A stretch of 64,000 nucleotides of DNA, taken from positions 1 through 64,000 of the forward strand of contig SFIQ01000006.1 in NCBI GenBank assembly GCA_004555265.1. The letters are read 5' to 3'. Below are positions 36,561 to 44,808 of this stretch, piece by piece. The first letter of the stretch is position 1. The number at the start of each line of letters is the position of its first letter. This DNA is from Ruminococcus sp. Its GTDB lineage: Bacteria > Bacillota > Clostridia > Oscillospirales > Acutalibacteraceae. The notes below the pieces were generated by a model, which made no database searches, was not told the DNA's origin, and was given only the letters and a program-made list of their open reading frames with translations. A program made the position numbers and the translations under genes.

Positions 36561-37002
36561 TTCCTCCCTCTGTGAGGGAGGTGGCACGCCGCAGGCGTGA
36601 CGGAGGGAGTTTGCCGCGCATATCGCATATTTCCTGCAAGCGGGAGGTGGCACGCCGCAGGCGTGACGGAGGGAGTTTGCCGCGTATATCGCATATTTCC
36701 TGCAAGCGGGAGGTGGCACGCCGCAGGCGTGACGGAGGGAGTTTGCCGCGTATACCGCATATTTCCTGCAAGCGGGCGGTGGCACGCCGCAGGCGTGACG
36801 GAGGGAGTTTGCCGCGTATATCGCATATTTCCTGCAAGCGGGAGGTGGCACGCCGTAGGCGTGACGGAGGGAGTTTGCCGCGTATACCGTATATTTCCTG
36901 CAAGCGGGAGGTGGCACGCCGCGGGCGTGACGGAGGGAGTTTGCCGCGTATATCGCATATTTCCTGCAAGCGGGAGGTGGCACGCCGCAGGCGTGACGGA
37001 GA
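36561..37002. repeat. Tandem array, 66-bp period, seven copies
   Basis: GTGGCACGCC recurs at 36581, 36647, 36713, 36779, 36845, 36911 and 36977, exactly 66 bases apart, with about 95 percent identity. Each unit has the hairpin CACGCC-GCA-GGCGTG, then CGGAGGGAGT, an AT-rich stretch with CGCATATT, and CCTGCAAGCGGGAGG. Since 66 is divisible by three, both strands show long apparent reading frames (up to 251 codons) with repeated Arg-rich peptides; these are artefacts without ribosome sites. Member of the GGAG-headed hairpin family also seen at 49046 and 54270. Confidence 0.95.
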
Positions 37003-37006
37003 GCGC

Positions 37007-37157
37007 GTAGGGACGGGTGATTCCCCTGTTCGGGGAAATGTCTGTTATAATAAAGTAGGGCGGGGGCTTGCTCCCGCCGCAGGGTGCCTGTTTTCGGAGA
37101 AAATCCATGCCCGAAAATCACAGAAAATTCCACGGGCGAATACAGTTCACCCCCTAC
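37007..37157. repeat. REP hairpins upstream of the DUF896 gene
   Basis: Three GTAG-headed modules: one with the CCCCTG-TTC-GGGG hairpin (37007), the GGCGGG/CCCGCC type (37055-37080), and an inverted one ending CCCCTAC at 37157. The last ends 22 bases before the DUF896 start, so the leader of that gene is made of repeat DNA. Confidence 0.85.
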
Positions 37158-37178
37158 CCGAGGAAAGGATATATAAAT

Positions 37179-37385
37179 ATGAACCAACAAAAAATCGACC
37201 GTATCAATTTTTTGGCGAAAAAAAGCAAAACGCCCGAGGGATTAACCGACGCCGAGTGCGCCGAACAGCACGCCTTGCGGCAGGAATATCTTGCAGGATT
37301 TCGCCGCAATTTGCACGCACAGCTTGATCATATTTACCTTGTCGATGAAAACGGCAACAAACGGAAATTGGAGAAAAAGCAATGA
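37179..37385 (+). CDS. DUF896 (UPF0291) family protein
   Basis: A 68-aa soluble protein with the family pattern: KIDRINFLAKKSK, TDAECAEQHALRQEYLAGFR and HIYLVDENGN. DUF896 proteins form a small helical bundle; B. subtilis YnzC is a relative, with a poorly defined role. Start ATG 37179 follows AGGAAAGG. Upstream in-frame codons come from REP repeats and are rejected. It overlaps the next gene by four bases. Confidence 0.85.
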   Translation: MNQQKIDRINFLAKKSKTPEGLTDAECAEQHALRQEYLAGFRRNLHAQLDHIYLVDENGNKRKLEKKQ

Positions 37386-37609
37386 ACGAAACCGTAAAAT
37401 GCGGCAAATACCGTCACTTTAAAGGCAACGAATACGAAGTTTTGGGCACGGCAACCCATTCCGAAACCTTGGAAGAAATGGTTGTGTACCGCGCGCTGTA
37501 CGGCGAGAAGGGCCTGTGGGTGCGGCCTGTTTCGATGTGGAACGAAACGCTCGAAAAGGACGGAAAAACCGTAAAACGCTTTGAATTTATCGGGGATAAC
37601 ACAAAATAA
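37382..37609 (+). CDS. DUF1653 domain protein
   Basis: A 75-aa protein fitting the DUF1653 pattern: KYRHFKGNEYEVLGTATHSETLEEMVVYR, then LWVRPVSMW and a final RFEFIG. Proteins of this small, probably SH3-like family are of unknown function and are often encoded beside or fused to metabolic genes. Translationally coupled to the DUF896 gene by an ATGA overlap. Confidence 0.85.
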   Translation: MNETVKCGKYRHFKGNEYEVLGTATHSETLEEMVVYRALYGEKGLWVRPVSMWNETLEKDGKTVKRFEFIGDNTK

Positions 37610-37621
37610 GCTGAAATAAAC

Positions 37622-37660
37622 TTGACGAAACCGCTATATATCGTGTAAAATATATAGCGG
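37622..37660 (+). promoter_or_regulatory. Topoisomerase promoter with overlapping inverted repeat
   Basis: TTGACG at 37622-37627, 18-base spacer, TAAAAT at 37646-37651. A perfect ten-base inverted repeat, CCGCTATATA (37631-37640) and TATATAGCGG (37651-37660), spans the spacer and the -10. It could be an operator, or form an AT-rich hairpin followed by TAATTTTTTG that ends the DUF1653 transcript. Confidence 0.6.
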
Positions 37661-37707
37661 TAATTTTTTGCAATTTTGAATTTACAGAAAAAGGATGCAT
37701 TTACGCT

Positions 37708-39696
37708 ATGGCTAAAAAAGCGGAGTACACCGAAGAAAGTATATCCCAATTAAAAGGCGCCGACCGCGTTCGCAAACGCCCCGCCGTTATTTTCGGTTCG
37801 GATGGGATTGACGGCTGTCAGCACGCGGTATTTGAAATTCTCTCCAACTCCATTGACGAGGCGCGCGAGGGGCACGGCGACAAAATTATTGTCACACGCT
37901 ATTTGGATAAATCCATTGAGGTGCAGGATTTCGGCCGCGGCATACCGATGGATTATAATGAAAAGGAACAGCGCTACAACTGGGAATTGGTGTTCTGCGA
38001 ACTGTACGCAGGCGGCAAATACAATACCAACAACGGCGGCAGTTACGAGTATTCGTTGGGGTTAAACGGCTTGGGCCTTTGCTCTACGCAGTACGCGTCG
38101 GAATATATGGAGGCGGAAATCCACAAAAACGGCACGCGGTATTTGATGCACTTTAAAGAGGGCAATCCCGACGGGGATTTGGTAAAAGAGCCATACAACA
38201 AGCGCGATACAGGCTCGCGCATTCATTGGAAACCCGATTTAAAGGTCTTTACCGATATTGACATTCCGCTGTCCTATTATCAGGAAACCATTAAACGCCA
38301 AGCGGTTGTAAACGAAGGTGTGCGCTTTATTTTAAAAGACCAGGTTAGCGGCAATACCTTCGATACCTATGAATACCTCTACGAAAACGGCATTGTCGAT
38401 TATGTCAAAGAATTTGCCGCCGAGGACGAGATTTTCTCCTCCGTGCAGTTTTGGCAGACCGAGCGCAAAGGCCGCGACCGCGCGGACAAGCCCGAATACA
38501 AGGTCAAAATCAACGCCGCGCTTTGCTTTTCCAACAAAAAGCAGTTGAAAGAATATTACCACAATTCCAGTTTTTTGGAACACGGCGGTGCACCCGAAAA
38601 GGCAGTCCGAAGTGCGTTTGTGTCGCAAATTGATGCCTATTTAAAGGCAAACAGCAAATATTTAAAAACCGACAGCAAAATCAATTTTCAGGATATTGAG
38701 GATTGCCTGATTTTGGTGATTTCCTCGTTTTCTACACAGACCTCTTACGAAAACCAAACCAAAAAGGCGATTACCAACAAGTTTATTCAAGAGGCGATGA
38801 CTGAATTTTTCCGCCATCAGTTGGAGGTCTATTTTCTTGAAAATCCGCTGGAAGCCGAAAAAATCGCCAATCAAATTTTAATCAATATGCGCTCGCGCAT
38901 TAAGGCGGAAACGACGCGCCTGAACATTAAAAAGACGCTCCAAACAGGCAACGATTTGACAAGCCGCGTCGAAAAGTTTGTGGATTGCCGCTCCAAAGAT
39001 GTCAACGAACGCGAAATTTTCATCGTGGAGGGCGACTCTGCTCTGGGTGCCTGTAAACAGGCGCGCGACTCGGCTTTTCAGGCGATTATTCCCGTGCGCG
39101 GCAAAATCCTCAATTGTTTAAAAGCGGAATACAACAAAATCTTTAAAAACGATATTATCACCGATTTGGTGAAAGTCCTCGGCTGCGGCGTAGAGGTTAC
39201 GGGCAAGGCAAATAAAGAGCTTTCCTCGTTTAATCTCGATAACTTGCGTTGGAGTAAGGTCATCATTTGTACCGACGCCGATGTGGACGGGTTCCAAATC
39301 CGCACGCTGATTTTGACGATGATTTACCGTTTGATGCCGACGCTTATCCGCGAAGGCAAGGTGTTTATCGCCGAATCGCCGCTGTACGAAATCAATACCA
39401 AAGACGAAACCTGGTTCTGCTACACCGAAAAGGAAAAGCAGGAGGCGCTTGCAGAAATCGGTGACCGCAAATATACCGTACAGCGTTCCAAAGGTCTTGG
39501 TGAAAACGAAGCGGATATGATGTGGCTGACCACCATGAACCCGAAAACCCGCCGTCTCATAAAAGTGGAGCCGGATTATTCGCCCGAGGCCGTCGCCGAA
39601 AAGTTCGATTTGTTGTTGGGCGACAATTTGCAGGGGCGCAAAGACCATATTGCCGAAAACGGCTATATGTACCTCGATTTGGCGGATATTTCGTAA
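37708..39696 (+). CDS. Type IIA topoisomerase, divergent subunit B (ParE/GyrB-like)
   Basis: ATPase subunit of a gyrase/topo IV-type enzyme, 662 aa. The GHKL domain has the Mg-binding Asn in EILSNSIDEA and GRGIP, but the usual GGLHGVG loop reads SLGLNGLG. The TOPRIM domain carries EGDSALGACKQARD (catalytic Glu441) and DADVDGFQIRT (D523, with Gln where His is usual), then QRSKGLGE. These changes place it outside canonical GyrB and ParE, as a second topoisomerase besides a gyrase presumably encoded elsewhere. Subunit A lies 447 bases downstream beyond REP repeats. The start is ATG 37708 after AAAGGATG. Confidence 0.9.
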   Translation: MAKKAEYTEESISQLKGADRVRKRPAVIFGSDGIDGCQHAVFEILSNSIDEAREGHGDKIIVTRYLDKSIEVQDFGRGIPMDYNEKEQRYNWELVFCELYAGGKYNTNNGGSYEYSLGLNGLGLCSTQYASEYMEAEIHKNGTRYLMHFKEGNPDGDLVKEPYNKRDTGSRIHWKPDLKVFTDIDIPLSYYQETIKRQAVVNEGVRFILKDQVSGNTFDTYEYLYENGIVDYVKEFAAEDEIFSSVQFWQTERKGRDRADKPEYKVKINAALCFSNKKQLKEYYHNSSFLEHGGAPEKAVRSAFVSQIDAYLKANSKYLKTDSKINFQDIEDCLILVISSFSTQTSYENQTKKAITNKFIQEAMTEFFRHQLEVYFLENPLEAEKIANQILINMRSRIKAETTRLNIKKTLQTGNDLTSRVEKFVDCRSKDVNEREIFIVEGDSALGACKQARDSAFQAIIPVRGKILNCLKAEYNKIFKNDIITDLVKVLGCGVEVTGKANKELSSFNLDNLRWSKVIICTDADVDGFQIRTLILTMIYRLMPTLIREGKVFIAESPLYEINTKDETWFCYTEKEKQEALAEIGDRKYTVQRSKGLGENEADMMWLTTMNPKTRRLIKVEPDYSPEAVAEKFDLLLGDNLQGRKDHIAENGYMYLDLADIS

Positions 39697-39720
39697 GGAC
39701 AGCAAAATAAGAATTCTATT

Positions 39721-40107
39721 TGTCATTCTGAACGAAGTGAAGAATCTCAAAAAGAAAATTGCAATCGAAAAAAGATTCTTCGCCTGACGGCGCAGAATGA
39801 CAAAAACGGGCGAACACAGTTCGCCCCTACGCACGAAATATATTTTTCGTGTAGGGCGGGGGGTGATTCCCCTGTTAGGGGAAATGTCTATTTTAATCAT
39901 GTAGGGCGGGGGCTTGCCCTCGCCGCGGGCGAACACAGTTCGCCCCTACCGCTTGTAGGAAACGACCTGCGTGTCGTTCCGCCAAATTACATCAAAATCC
40001 ACAGGCGGGCGTGGAAACCCGCCCCTACCGTATGTAGGGAACGACCTGTGTGTCGTTCCGCCAAATCATATCAAAATCCACAGGCGGGCACGAAATCTCG
40101 CCGCTAC
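39721..40107. repeat. REP/REPIN cluster between topoisomerase genes
   Basis: The 447-base gap contains a module with perfect ten-base ends TGTCATTCTG (39721) and CAGAATGACA (to 39802), an inverted GTTCGCCCCTAC, the TCCCCTGTTAGGGGA hairpin, a compact 49-bp REP pair (39901-39949), and two REPIN-like elements of 74 bp (39955-40028 and 40034-40107). Each REPIN runs GTAG-hairpin, AT-rich linker with ATCAAAATC, then a GGCGGG hairpin ending CTAC. No coding sequence seen. Confidence 0.9.
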
Positions 40108-40143
40108 AATCCGATTTCTATGTATGAACAGGAGTAAAATCCC

Positions 40144-42384
40144 ATGCCCAGAAAACCGAAAAAAGCAGAAATCCCCCACGAGGAAGAATTACAGCCCAAT
40201 GCGCATATTTTAGGCGCGGGCGAGGTGGTCGAGCAATTCATCACCGACACGCTCGAAACCAACTATATGCCGTATGCCATGAGCGTGATTATGTCGCGCG
40301 CAATCCCTGAAATCGACGGCTTCAAGCCCTCGCACCGCAAACTCCTTTATACAATGTATAAAATGGGGCTGTTAAAAGGCGGCACCATCAAATCCGCAAA
40401 TATCGTCGGGCGTACCATGCAGTTGAACCCCCACGGCGACGCGACCATTTACGAAACGATGGTGCGTTTGTCGCGCGGCAATGAGGCGCTTCTCTATCCG
40501 TATGTCCTGTCAAAAGGCAACTTCGGCAAGGCGTATTCCCGCAATATGCAGTACGCCGCCTCGCGTTATACCGAGGCAAAATTAGAGCCGATTGCCGCCG
40601 AACTGTTTGCGGACATTGACAAAGATACCGTGGATTTCGTCGATAACTATGACAACACGATGAAAGAGCCGACGCTGTTCCCCGTGACCTTCCCGTCGGT
40701 ACTTGTCAACGCCAATACGGGTATCGCCGTCGGTATGGCGTCCTCGATTTGCTCGTTTAATTTGAAAGAAATCTGCGATGCGACTGTCGGGCTTATTAAA
40801 AACAATGATTTTGATATTAACGAAGCGGTCAAAGCGCCCGATTTCATCGGCGGCGGGCAGATTGTGTATGATGAAGCGCAAATGCGTGAAATTTTCCGCA
40901 CGGGACGCGGCAGTTTTAAGGTGCGCGCCAAATACGCCTATGACAAATCCAACAACTGCATTGATATTACCGAAATCCCGCCGACCACCACGGCAGAGGC
41001 GATTATCGAAAAAATCATAGAAAAGGTCAAAGGCGGTACCTTGCGCGAAATTGCCGATGTTCGTGACGAGACCGACAAAAAAGGCTTGAAGATTACCATT
41101 GATTTAAAGCGCGGCACCGACGCGGACAAACTCATGAAAAAGCTGTTCAAATCCACCCCGCTCGAAGATGCCTTTGCCTGCAATTTCAATGTGCTTATCG
41201 CGGGTACGCCGCGTGTGTTGGGCGTGCGTGATTTACTCTTAGAATGGATTGCCTTCCGTTCCGAGTGCGTCAGCCGCCGTGTGTATTTTGACTTGTCCAA
41301 AGCCAAAGACCGCTTGCATCTTTTAGAGGGCTTGCAGAAAATTTTGCTCGATATTGACAAGGCCATCCGCATTATCCGCTCCACCGAGGAAGAGTCGGAA
41401 GTCGTGCCGAATTTGATGATTGGCTTCGGCATTGATATAATTCAGGCGGAATATGTTGCCGAAATCAAACTGCGCCATTTAAACCGCGAATACATTTTAA
41501 AACGCACCAAAGACATTGCGGATTTGCGTGCATCCATTGCGGATATGGAGGATATTTTGTCGAGCAAAGCGCGCATTAAGAAAATTATTGTGGGCGAACT
41601 CGAAGCGGTTGTCGAAAAATACAACAAACCGCGCCGCAGTGAAATTGTGTATGCCGCCGCCGAGGCGGATGAATCCCTTGAGGACGATACACCCGACTAC
41701 CCCGTGCATTTGTTCTTCTCAAAAGAGGGATATTTTAAAAAGATTACACCGCAGTCGTTGCGTATGAGCGGCGAGCAGAAATTCAAGGACGGCGACAGCC
41801 TGCTTTTGACCGTGGAGGCAACCAACAATACGGAATTGCTGTTCTTTACAGACAAATGTCAGGTTTACAAAGCCAAAGCCGCCGATTTTGACGATACCAA
41901 AGCGAGCGTTTTGGGCGATTATGTGCCGTCAAAATTGCATATGGACGCGGGCGAATCGGCAATTTATATGGCGGTGACCACCGATTACAAAGGCTATATG
42001 TTGTTCTTCTTTGAAAACGGAAAATTGGCGAAAGTGGATTTGTCCGCTTACGAAACCAAAACCAACCGTAAAAAGTTGATTAAAGCGTATTGCGACAAAT
42101 TCCCGTTGGCGGCAATCCGCCAAATCCGCGAGGATTGCGAATTGGTGGTGCAGTCCACCGCAGGCAGAATTCTCTTGCTCAACACCGGCGCCGTATCGCC
42201 GAAAACCACCAAAGATACACAGGGCGTTGCCGTAATGACGCTCAAAAAAGGACACCGCCTTGCAAGCGTTCGAGCGTATAACGAAGGCGAGTTCCAAAAA
42301 CCCGCGCGCTATCGCACGCGCTCCCTGCCCGCCGCAGGCGCGCTTCTCTCCGCCGAGGACGCCGGCGAACAACTGACGCTGTAA
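40144..42384 (+). CDS. Type IIA topoisomerase, subunit A (ParC/GyrA-like)
   Basis: DNA cleavage-religation subunit, 746 aa, somewhat shorter than GyrA or ParC. The winged-helix region has AIPEIDGFKPSHRKLLY, the active tyrosine is Y142 in AASRYTEAK, and the GNFGKAYSRN segment replaces the usual quinolone-pocket wording. A coiled-coil tower follows (about residues 380-500). The C-terminal 240 residues have pinwheel-type strands (LFFSKEGYFKKI, RILLLNTGAVSPK) but no clear GyrA box (QRRGGKG), so decatenation is more likely than gyrase activity. It forms a complex with the subunit B at 37708. Confidence 0.9.
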   Translation: MPRKPKKAEIPHEEELQPNAHILGAGEVVEQFITDTLETNYMPYAMSVIMSRAIPEIDGFKPSHRKLLYTMYKMGLLKGGTIKSANIVGRTMQLNPHGDATIYETMVRLSRGNEALLYPYVLSKGNFGKAYSRNMQYAASRYTEAKLEPIAAELFADIDKDTVDFVDNYDNTMKEPTLFPVTFPSVLVNANTGIAVGMASSICSFNLKEICDATVGLIKNNDFDINEAVKAPDFIGGGQIVYDEAQMREIFRTGRGSFKVRAKYAYDKSNNCIDITEIPPTTTAEAIIEKIIEKVKGGTLREIADVRDETDKKGLKITIDLKRGTDADKLMKKLFKSTPLEDAFACNFNVLIAGTPRVLGVRDLLLEWIAFRSECVSRRVYFDLSKAKDRLHLLEGLQKILLDIDKAIRIIRSTEEESEVVPNLMIGFGIDIIQAEYVAEIKLRHLNREYILKRTKDIADLRASIADMEDILSSKARIKKIIVGELEAVVEKYNKPRRSEIVYAAAEADESLEDDTPDYPVHLFFSKEGYFKKITPQSLRMSGEQKFKDGDSLLLTVEATNNTELLFFTDKCQVYKAKAADFDDTKASVLGDYVPSKLHMDAGESAIYMAVTTDYKGYMLFFFENGKLAKVDLSAYETKTNRKKLIKAYCDKFPLAAIRQIREDCELVVQSTAGRILLLNTGAVSPKTTKDTQGVAVMTLKKGHRLASVRAYNEGEFQKPARYRTRSLPAAGALLSAEDAGEQLTL

Positions 42385-42454
42385 CAGGGAATATGCATAT
42401 TTCCATAAATTGGGGGTTGTGGGGCAAACGCATTCCATTTCGTGCGTAGGGGTC

Positions 42455-43084
42455 GGTGAGATTCCCCTGTTAGGGGAAATGTCGCGCAGCGACAAAGGGG
42501 TAATGGCGCAGCCGTAAATACATTTTACAGGGTAGGGCGGGGGCTTGCTCCCGCCGCAGGATTTGCTGTGAATTACGGAACGGACAAACTGTAATGTGAG
42601 CGTAGGGGGCGACGACTCGGCGCCCCGTTTGTAGGGACGGGTTTCCACGCCCGCCCGTAGATTTTGATGTAATTTTACGGAACGGTCAAGACCGTTCCCT
42701 ACACGCACAAAATACAATTTAAAGGGTAGGGCGGGGGCTTGCTCCCGCCGCGGGATTTGCTGTGAAGTACGGAACGGACAAACTGTAATGTGAGTGTAGG
42801 GGGCGGCGTCTCGTCGCCCCGTTGTAGGGGCGGGTTTCCACGCCCGCCCGTAGATTTTGATATAATTTTGCGGAACGCATCTTCGGTTGTTCCCTACTCG
42901 TAGGGGCGAACTGTGTTCGCCCGTGGATTTTGATGTATTTTTGCGGAACGGTCAAGACCGTTCCCTACGGTTGTAGGGGCGATTCACGAATCGCCCGCTT
43001 GTCATTCTTAGCCGATAGGCGAAGAATCTCGTTTCGCACATTTTATACTGGGGTTTGAGATCCTTCGCTTCGCTCAGGATGACA
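42455..43084. repeat. Large REPIN cluster, with duplicated composite
   Basis: The 1.0-kb gap after the topoisomerase is mostly repeat. A composite of about 180 bases (GGCGGG hairpin; TTTGCTGTGAA spacer; GGCGACGACTCGGCGCC hairpin; REPIN) occurs twice, from 42531 and from 42725, about 90 percent identical. REPIN-like elements lie at 42631-42702, 42824-42897 and 42900-42968, all ending GTTCCCTAC. A GATTCACGAATC hairpin follows at 42973. A second TGTCATTCT...AGGATGACA module occupies 43000-43084. No gene seen. Confidence 0.9.
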
Positions 43085-43190
43085 AATACAAACTCCAATT
43101 TTATCCTTCTGAAAAGAGGCGGTTTCAACAAAAACGCGGATAAATCAAGAAAAAAACAACTGAAAACACCGATTTTTCCACATTTTACCG

Positions 43191-43219
43191 TTGACAAACC
43201 GAAAAACTATGACTATAAT
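43191..43219 (+). promoter_or_regulatory. Consensus promoter of the cohesin-domain gene
   Basis: TTGACA (43191-43196), 17-base spacer, TATAAT (43214-43219): full consensus. Transcription would begin near 43226, leaving a leader of about 190 bases. Confidence 0.85.
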
Positions 43220-43261
43220 ATAAGAAAGTCGTATAGTCTACAAAAGTGCGACTAAAACATA

Positions 43262-43394
43262 TGGATTATAAAACTGTTTCTGCACGCGCTGCGCGTAACG
43301 ATTGTAACGGTTCTTCTTGGAGGGGCGTTGTTTGGGAGCAATTGCGGCAGAGCGTTCGGCAGAGAGCCCTTCGCGGAAGAGTCGTTATAATCCA
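43262..43394 (+). promoter_or_regulatory. Structured leader RNA of unknown class
   Basis: The leader folds into a three-way arrangement by inspection. A ten-base closing stem pairs TGGATTATAA (43262-43271) with TTATAATCCA (43385-43394). Inside are a hairpin ACGCG/CGCGT (43284-43296) and a nine-base stem CGGTTCTTC (43308-43316) with GAAGAGTCG (43376-43384), two pairs of which are wobbles. The second stem directly abuts the closing stem. A further GGGGC/GCCCT stem lies within. The closing stem ends just before the ribosome site (43401-43409). It does not match a riboswitch class I know. Confidence 0.5.
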
Positions 43395-43416
43395 AAGAAA
43401 AAAGGAAGGTACAATC

Positions 43417-44646
43417 ATGAAAAAAACACTCAGCATTTTGTTGGCGTTGGCTCTTGTGCTCAGCATGGGCGTCATGACGGTCTTTGCTGCAACAACAGAC
43501 GGTAAAGTTGTTCTGACTGCGGATAAGAGCGCGGCAAAGGTTGGCGATGTCATCACCTTTACCGTCACCGCTACTCCGGACAGCACACTTGGCCTCGGCG
43601 CGTTGGATTTCAAAGTACAATATGATCCTGCGAAATTTGAATTGGTAAGCGCAAGTAATGCATCTTATTTCGACTCCGTTTCGTTTAATACTGCAGTTGC
43701 CGGCAATTTGCAGTATTCAGGGACTCTCGAAGGGGCCGTTACAACTACCGGTCCTGTCGTTACATTCCAACTGAAAGTTTTGGAAACCAACGGCGTGGTG
43801 GATTTGGTTGTGACCAGTTACGCTTTGGGCGATTTTGACGGTACCGATGCAACCGCTTCCGCAATTGCCAATGCAGGTACTTCTACTGCGGTTACTGTTG
43901 CTTGTGACCACGCTTATGGCGAATGGGTTGTGACTACCCCCGCAACCTGCACCGCTGCCGGCGAAGAAACCCGCACCTGCACCGCTTGCGGCGCAACCGA
44001 AACCAGACCGACCGAACTTGCAGCGCACACTCCGGGTGATTGGGAAGTTGTAACGCCCGCAACCTGCACCGAAGCAGGCTTGGAAGTGCAAAAGTGCACA
44101 GTGTGCGGTACAGAATTGGATTCCCGCGCGATTACTGCGCTCGGGCATGAAATTGCCGATGACGCTTGGACAGTTGAAACCCCCGCAACCTGCACAGAGC
44201 CCGGCCTCAAAAAAGCAGTTTGCGCTGTGTGCGGCGTAGAAGTTGAAGAGGTCATTGCGCCTCTCGGCCATGATGTTGCTGATGACGCTTGGACCGTTGA
44301 AACCCCCGCAACCTGCACAGAGCCCGGCCTCAAAAAAGCAGTTTGCGCTACTTGCGGTGACGAAGTTGAAGAAGTTATTGCACCTCTCGGTCATAGCTTC
44401 GGTGAATGGAAAGTTGTTAAAGAGCCGACCGCAACCGCAGAAGGCTCCAAAGAGCGCGTTTGCTCTGTTTGCGGCGAAAAAGAAGTTGTCGCGATTGACA
44501 AATTAACAGTGACCACGGATACTTCTGTTCCGAACATTCCGAAGACCAGCGGCACCGTAGCCGGCGGTATTGCGTCGCTTGCAATGCTCTCCATGGCAGC
44601 AGGTGTTGCGGCAGTTACCATGAAGAAAAAACACGAGGATGACTAA
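43417..44646 (+). CDS. Secreted cohesin-domain protein with CxxC repeats and cell-surface anchor
   Basis: A 409-aa surface protein. Residues 1-24 are a signal peptide ending VFA. Residues 28-150 resemble a cohesin fold (VVLTADKSAAKVGDVITFTV, LDFKVQYDPAKFELVS). Residues 165-365 hold repeats of about 41 residues, each with PATCT and a C-x2-C-G ribbon; two adjacent copies differ little over a 123-bp unit (44158 and 44281). The end, IPKTSG plus a hydrophobic segment and KKKHEDD, looks like a sortase signal or membrane anchor. Cohesins bind dockerins in cellulosome-like systems, but no dockerin is encoded here, so the ligand is unknown. ATG 43417 follows AAAGGAAGG. Confidence 0.88.
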   Translation: MKKTLSILLALALVLSMGVMTVFAATTDGKVVLTADKSAAKVGDVITFTVTATPDSTLGLGALDFKVQYDPAKFELVSASNASYFDSVSFNTAVAGNLQYSGTLEGAVTTTGPVVTFQLKVLETNGVVDLVVTSYALGDFDGTDATASAIANAGTSTAVTVACDHAYGEWVVTTPATCTAAGEETRTCTACGATETRPTELAAHTPGDWEVVTPATCTEAGLEVQKCTVCGTELDSRAITALGHEIADDAWTVETPATCTEPGLKKAVCAVCGVEVEEVIAPLGHDVADDAWTVETPATCTEPGLKKAVCATCGDEVEEVIAPLGHSFGEWKVVKEPTATAEGSKERVCSVCGEKEVVAIDKLTVTTDTSVPNIPKTSGTVAGGIASLAMLSMAAGVAAVTMKKKHEDD

Positions 44647-44680
44647 TCCCACATTGCGTTTTTCGTAAACCGGTAAAAAT

Positions 44681-44718
44681 CCCCCCGAGGCAGTTTCTCT
44701 GCCTCGGGGGTTATCTTT
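44681..44718 (+). terminator. Terminator of the cohesin-domain gene
   Basis: Eleven-base perfect stem CCCCCGAGGCA/TGCCTCGGGGG and TTATCTTT. Confidence 0.9.
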
Positions 44719-44808
44719 GTATATGGGATATGTATGCGTGTTTTGTATGCGTGCAGGGATTGTCCGCCCTGTTCCGAAAATTACAAATTGGGGTTTGTCT
44801 ATCCAATC

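Noticed and set aside
36561..37002. CRISPR array
   Set aside because: The units repeat over their full length; there are no unique spacers and no cas genes. The same holds for 49046-49375.
36572..37327. 251-codon frame and similar frames on both strands
   Set aside because: They arise from a 66-base repeat divisible by three, lack ribosome sites, and encode the same short Arg-rich or Pro-rich unit over and over.
39118..39936. Long minus-strand frames opposite real genes (also at 25690-27705, 8795-10006, 27773-28876)
   Set aside because: They mirror strongly supported plus-strand genes, show no family motif and follow from codon bias of the coding strand.
43226..43416. Cyclic-di-GMP or other named riboswitch in the cohesin leader
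   Set aside because: The conserved cores of the classes I know are not visible; only an unclassified fold is claimed.
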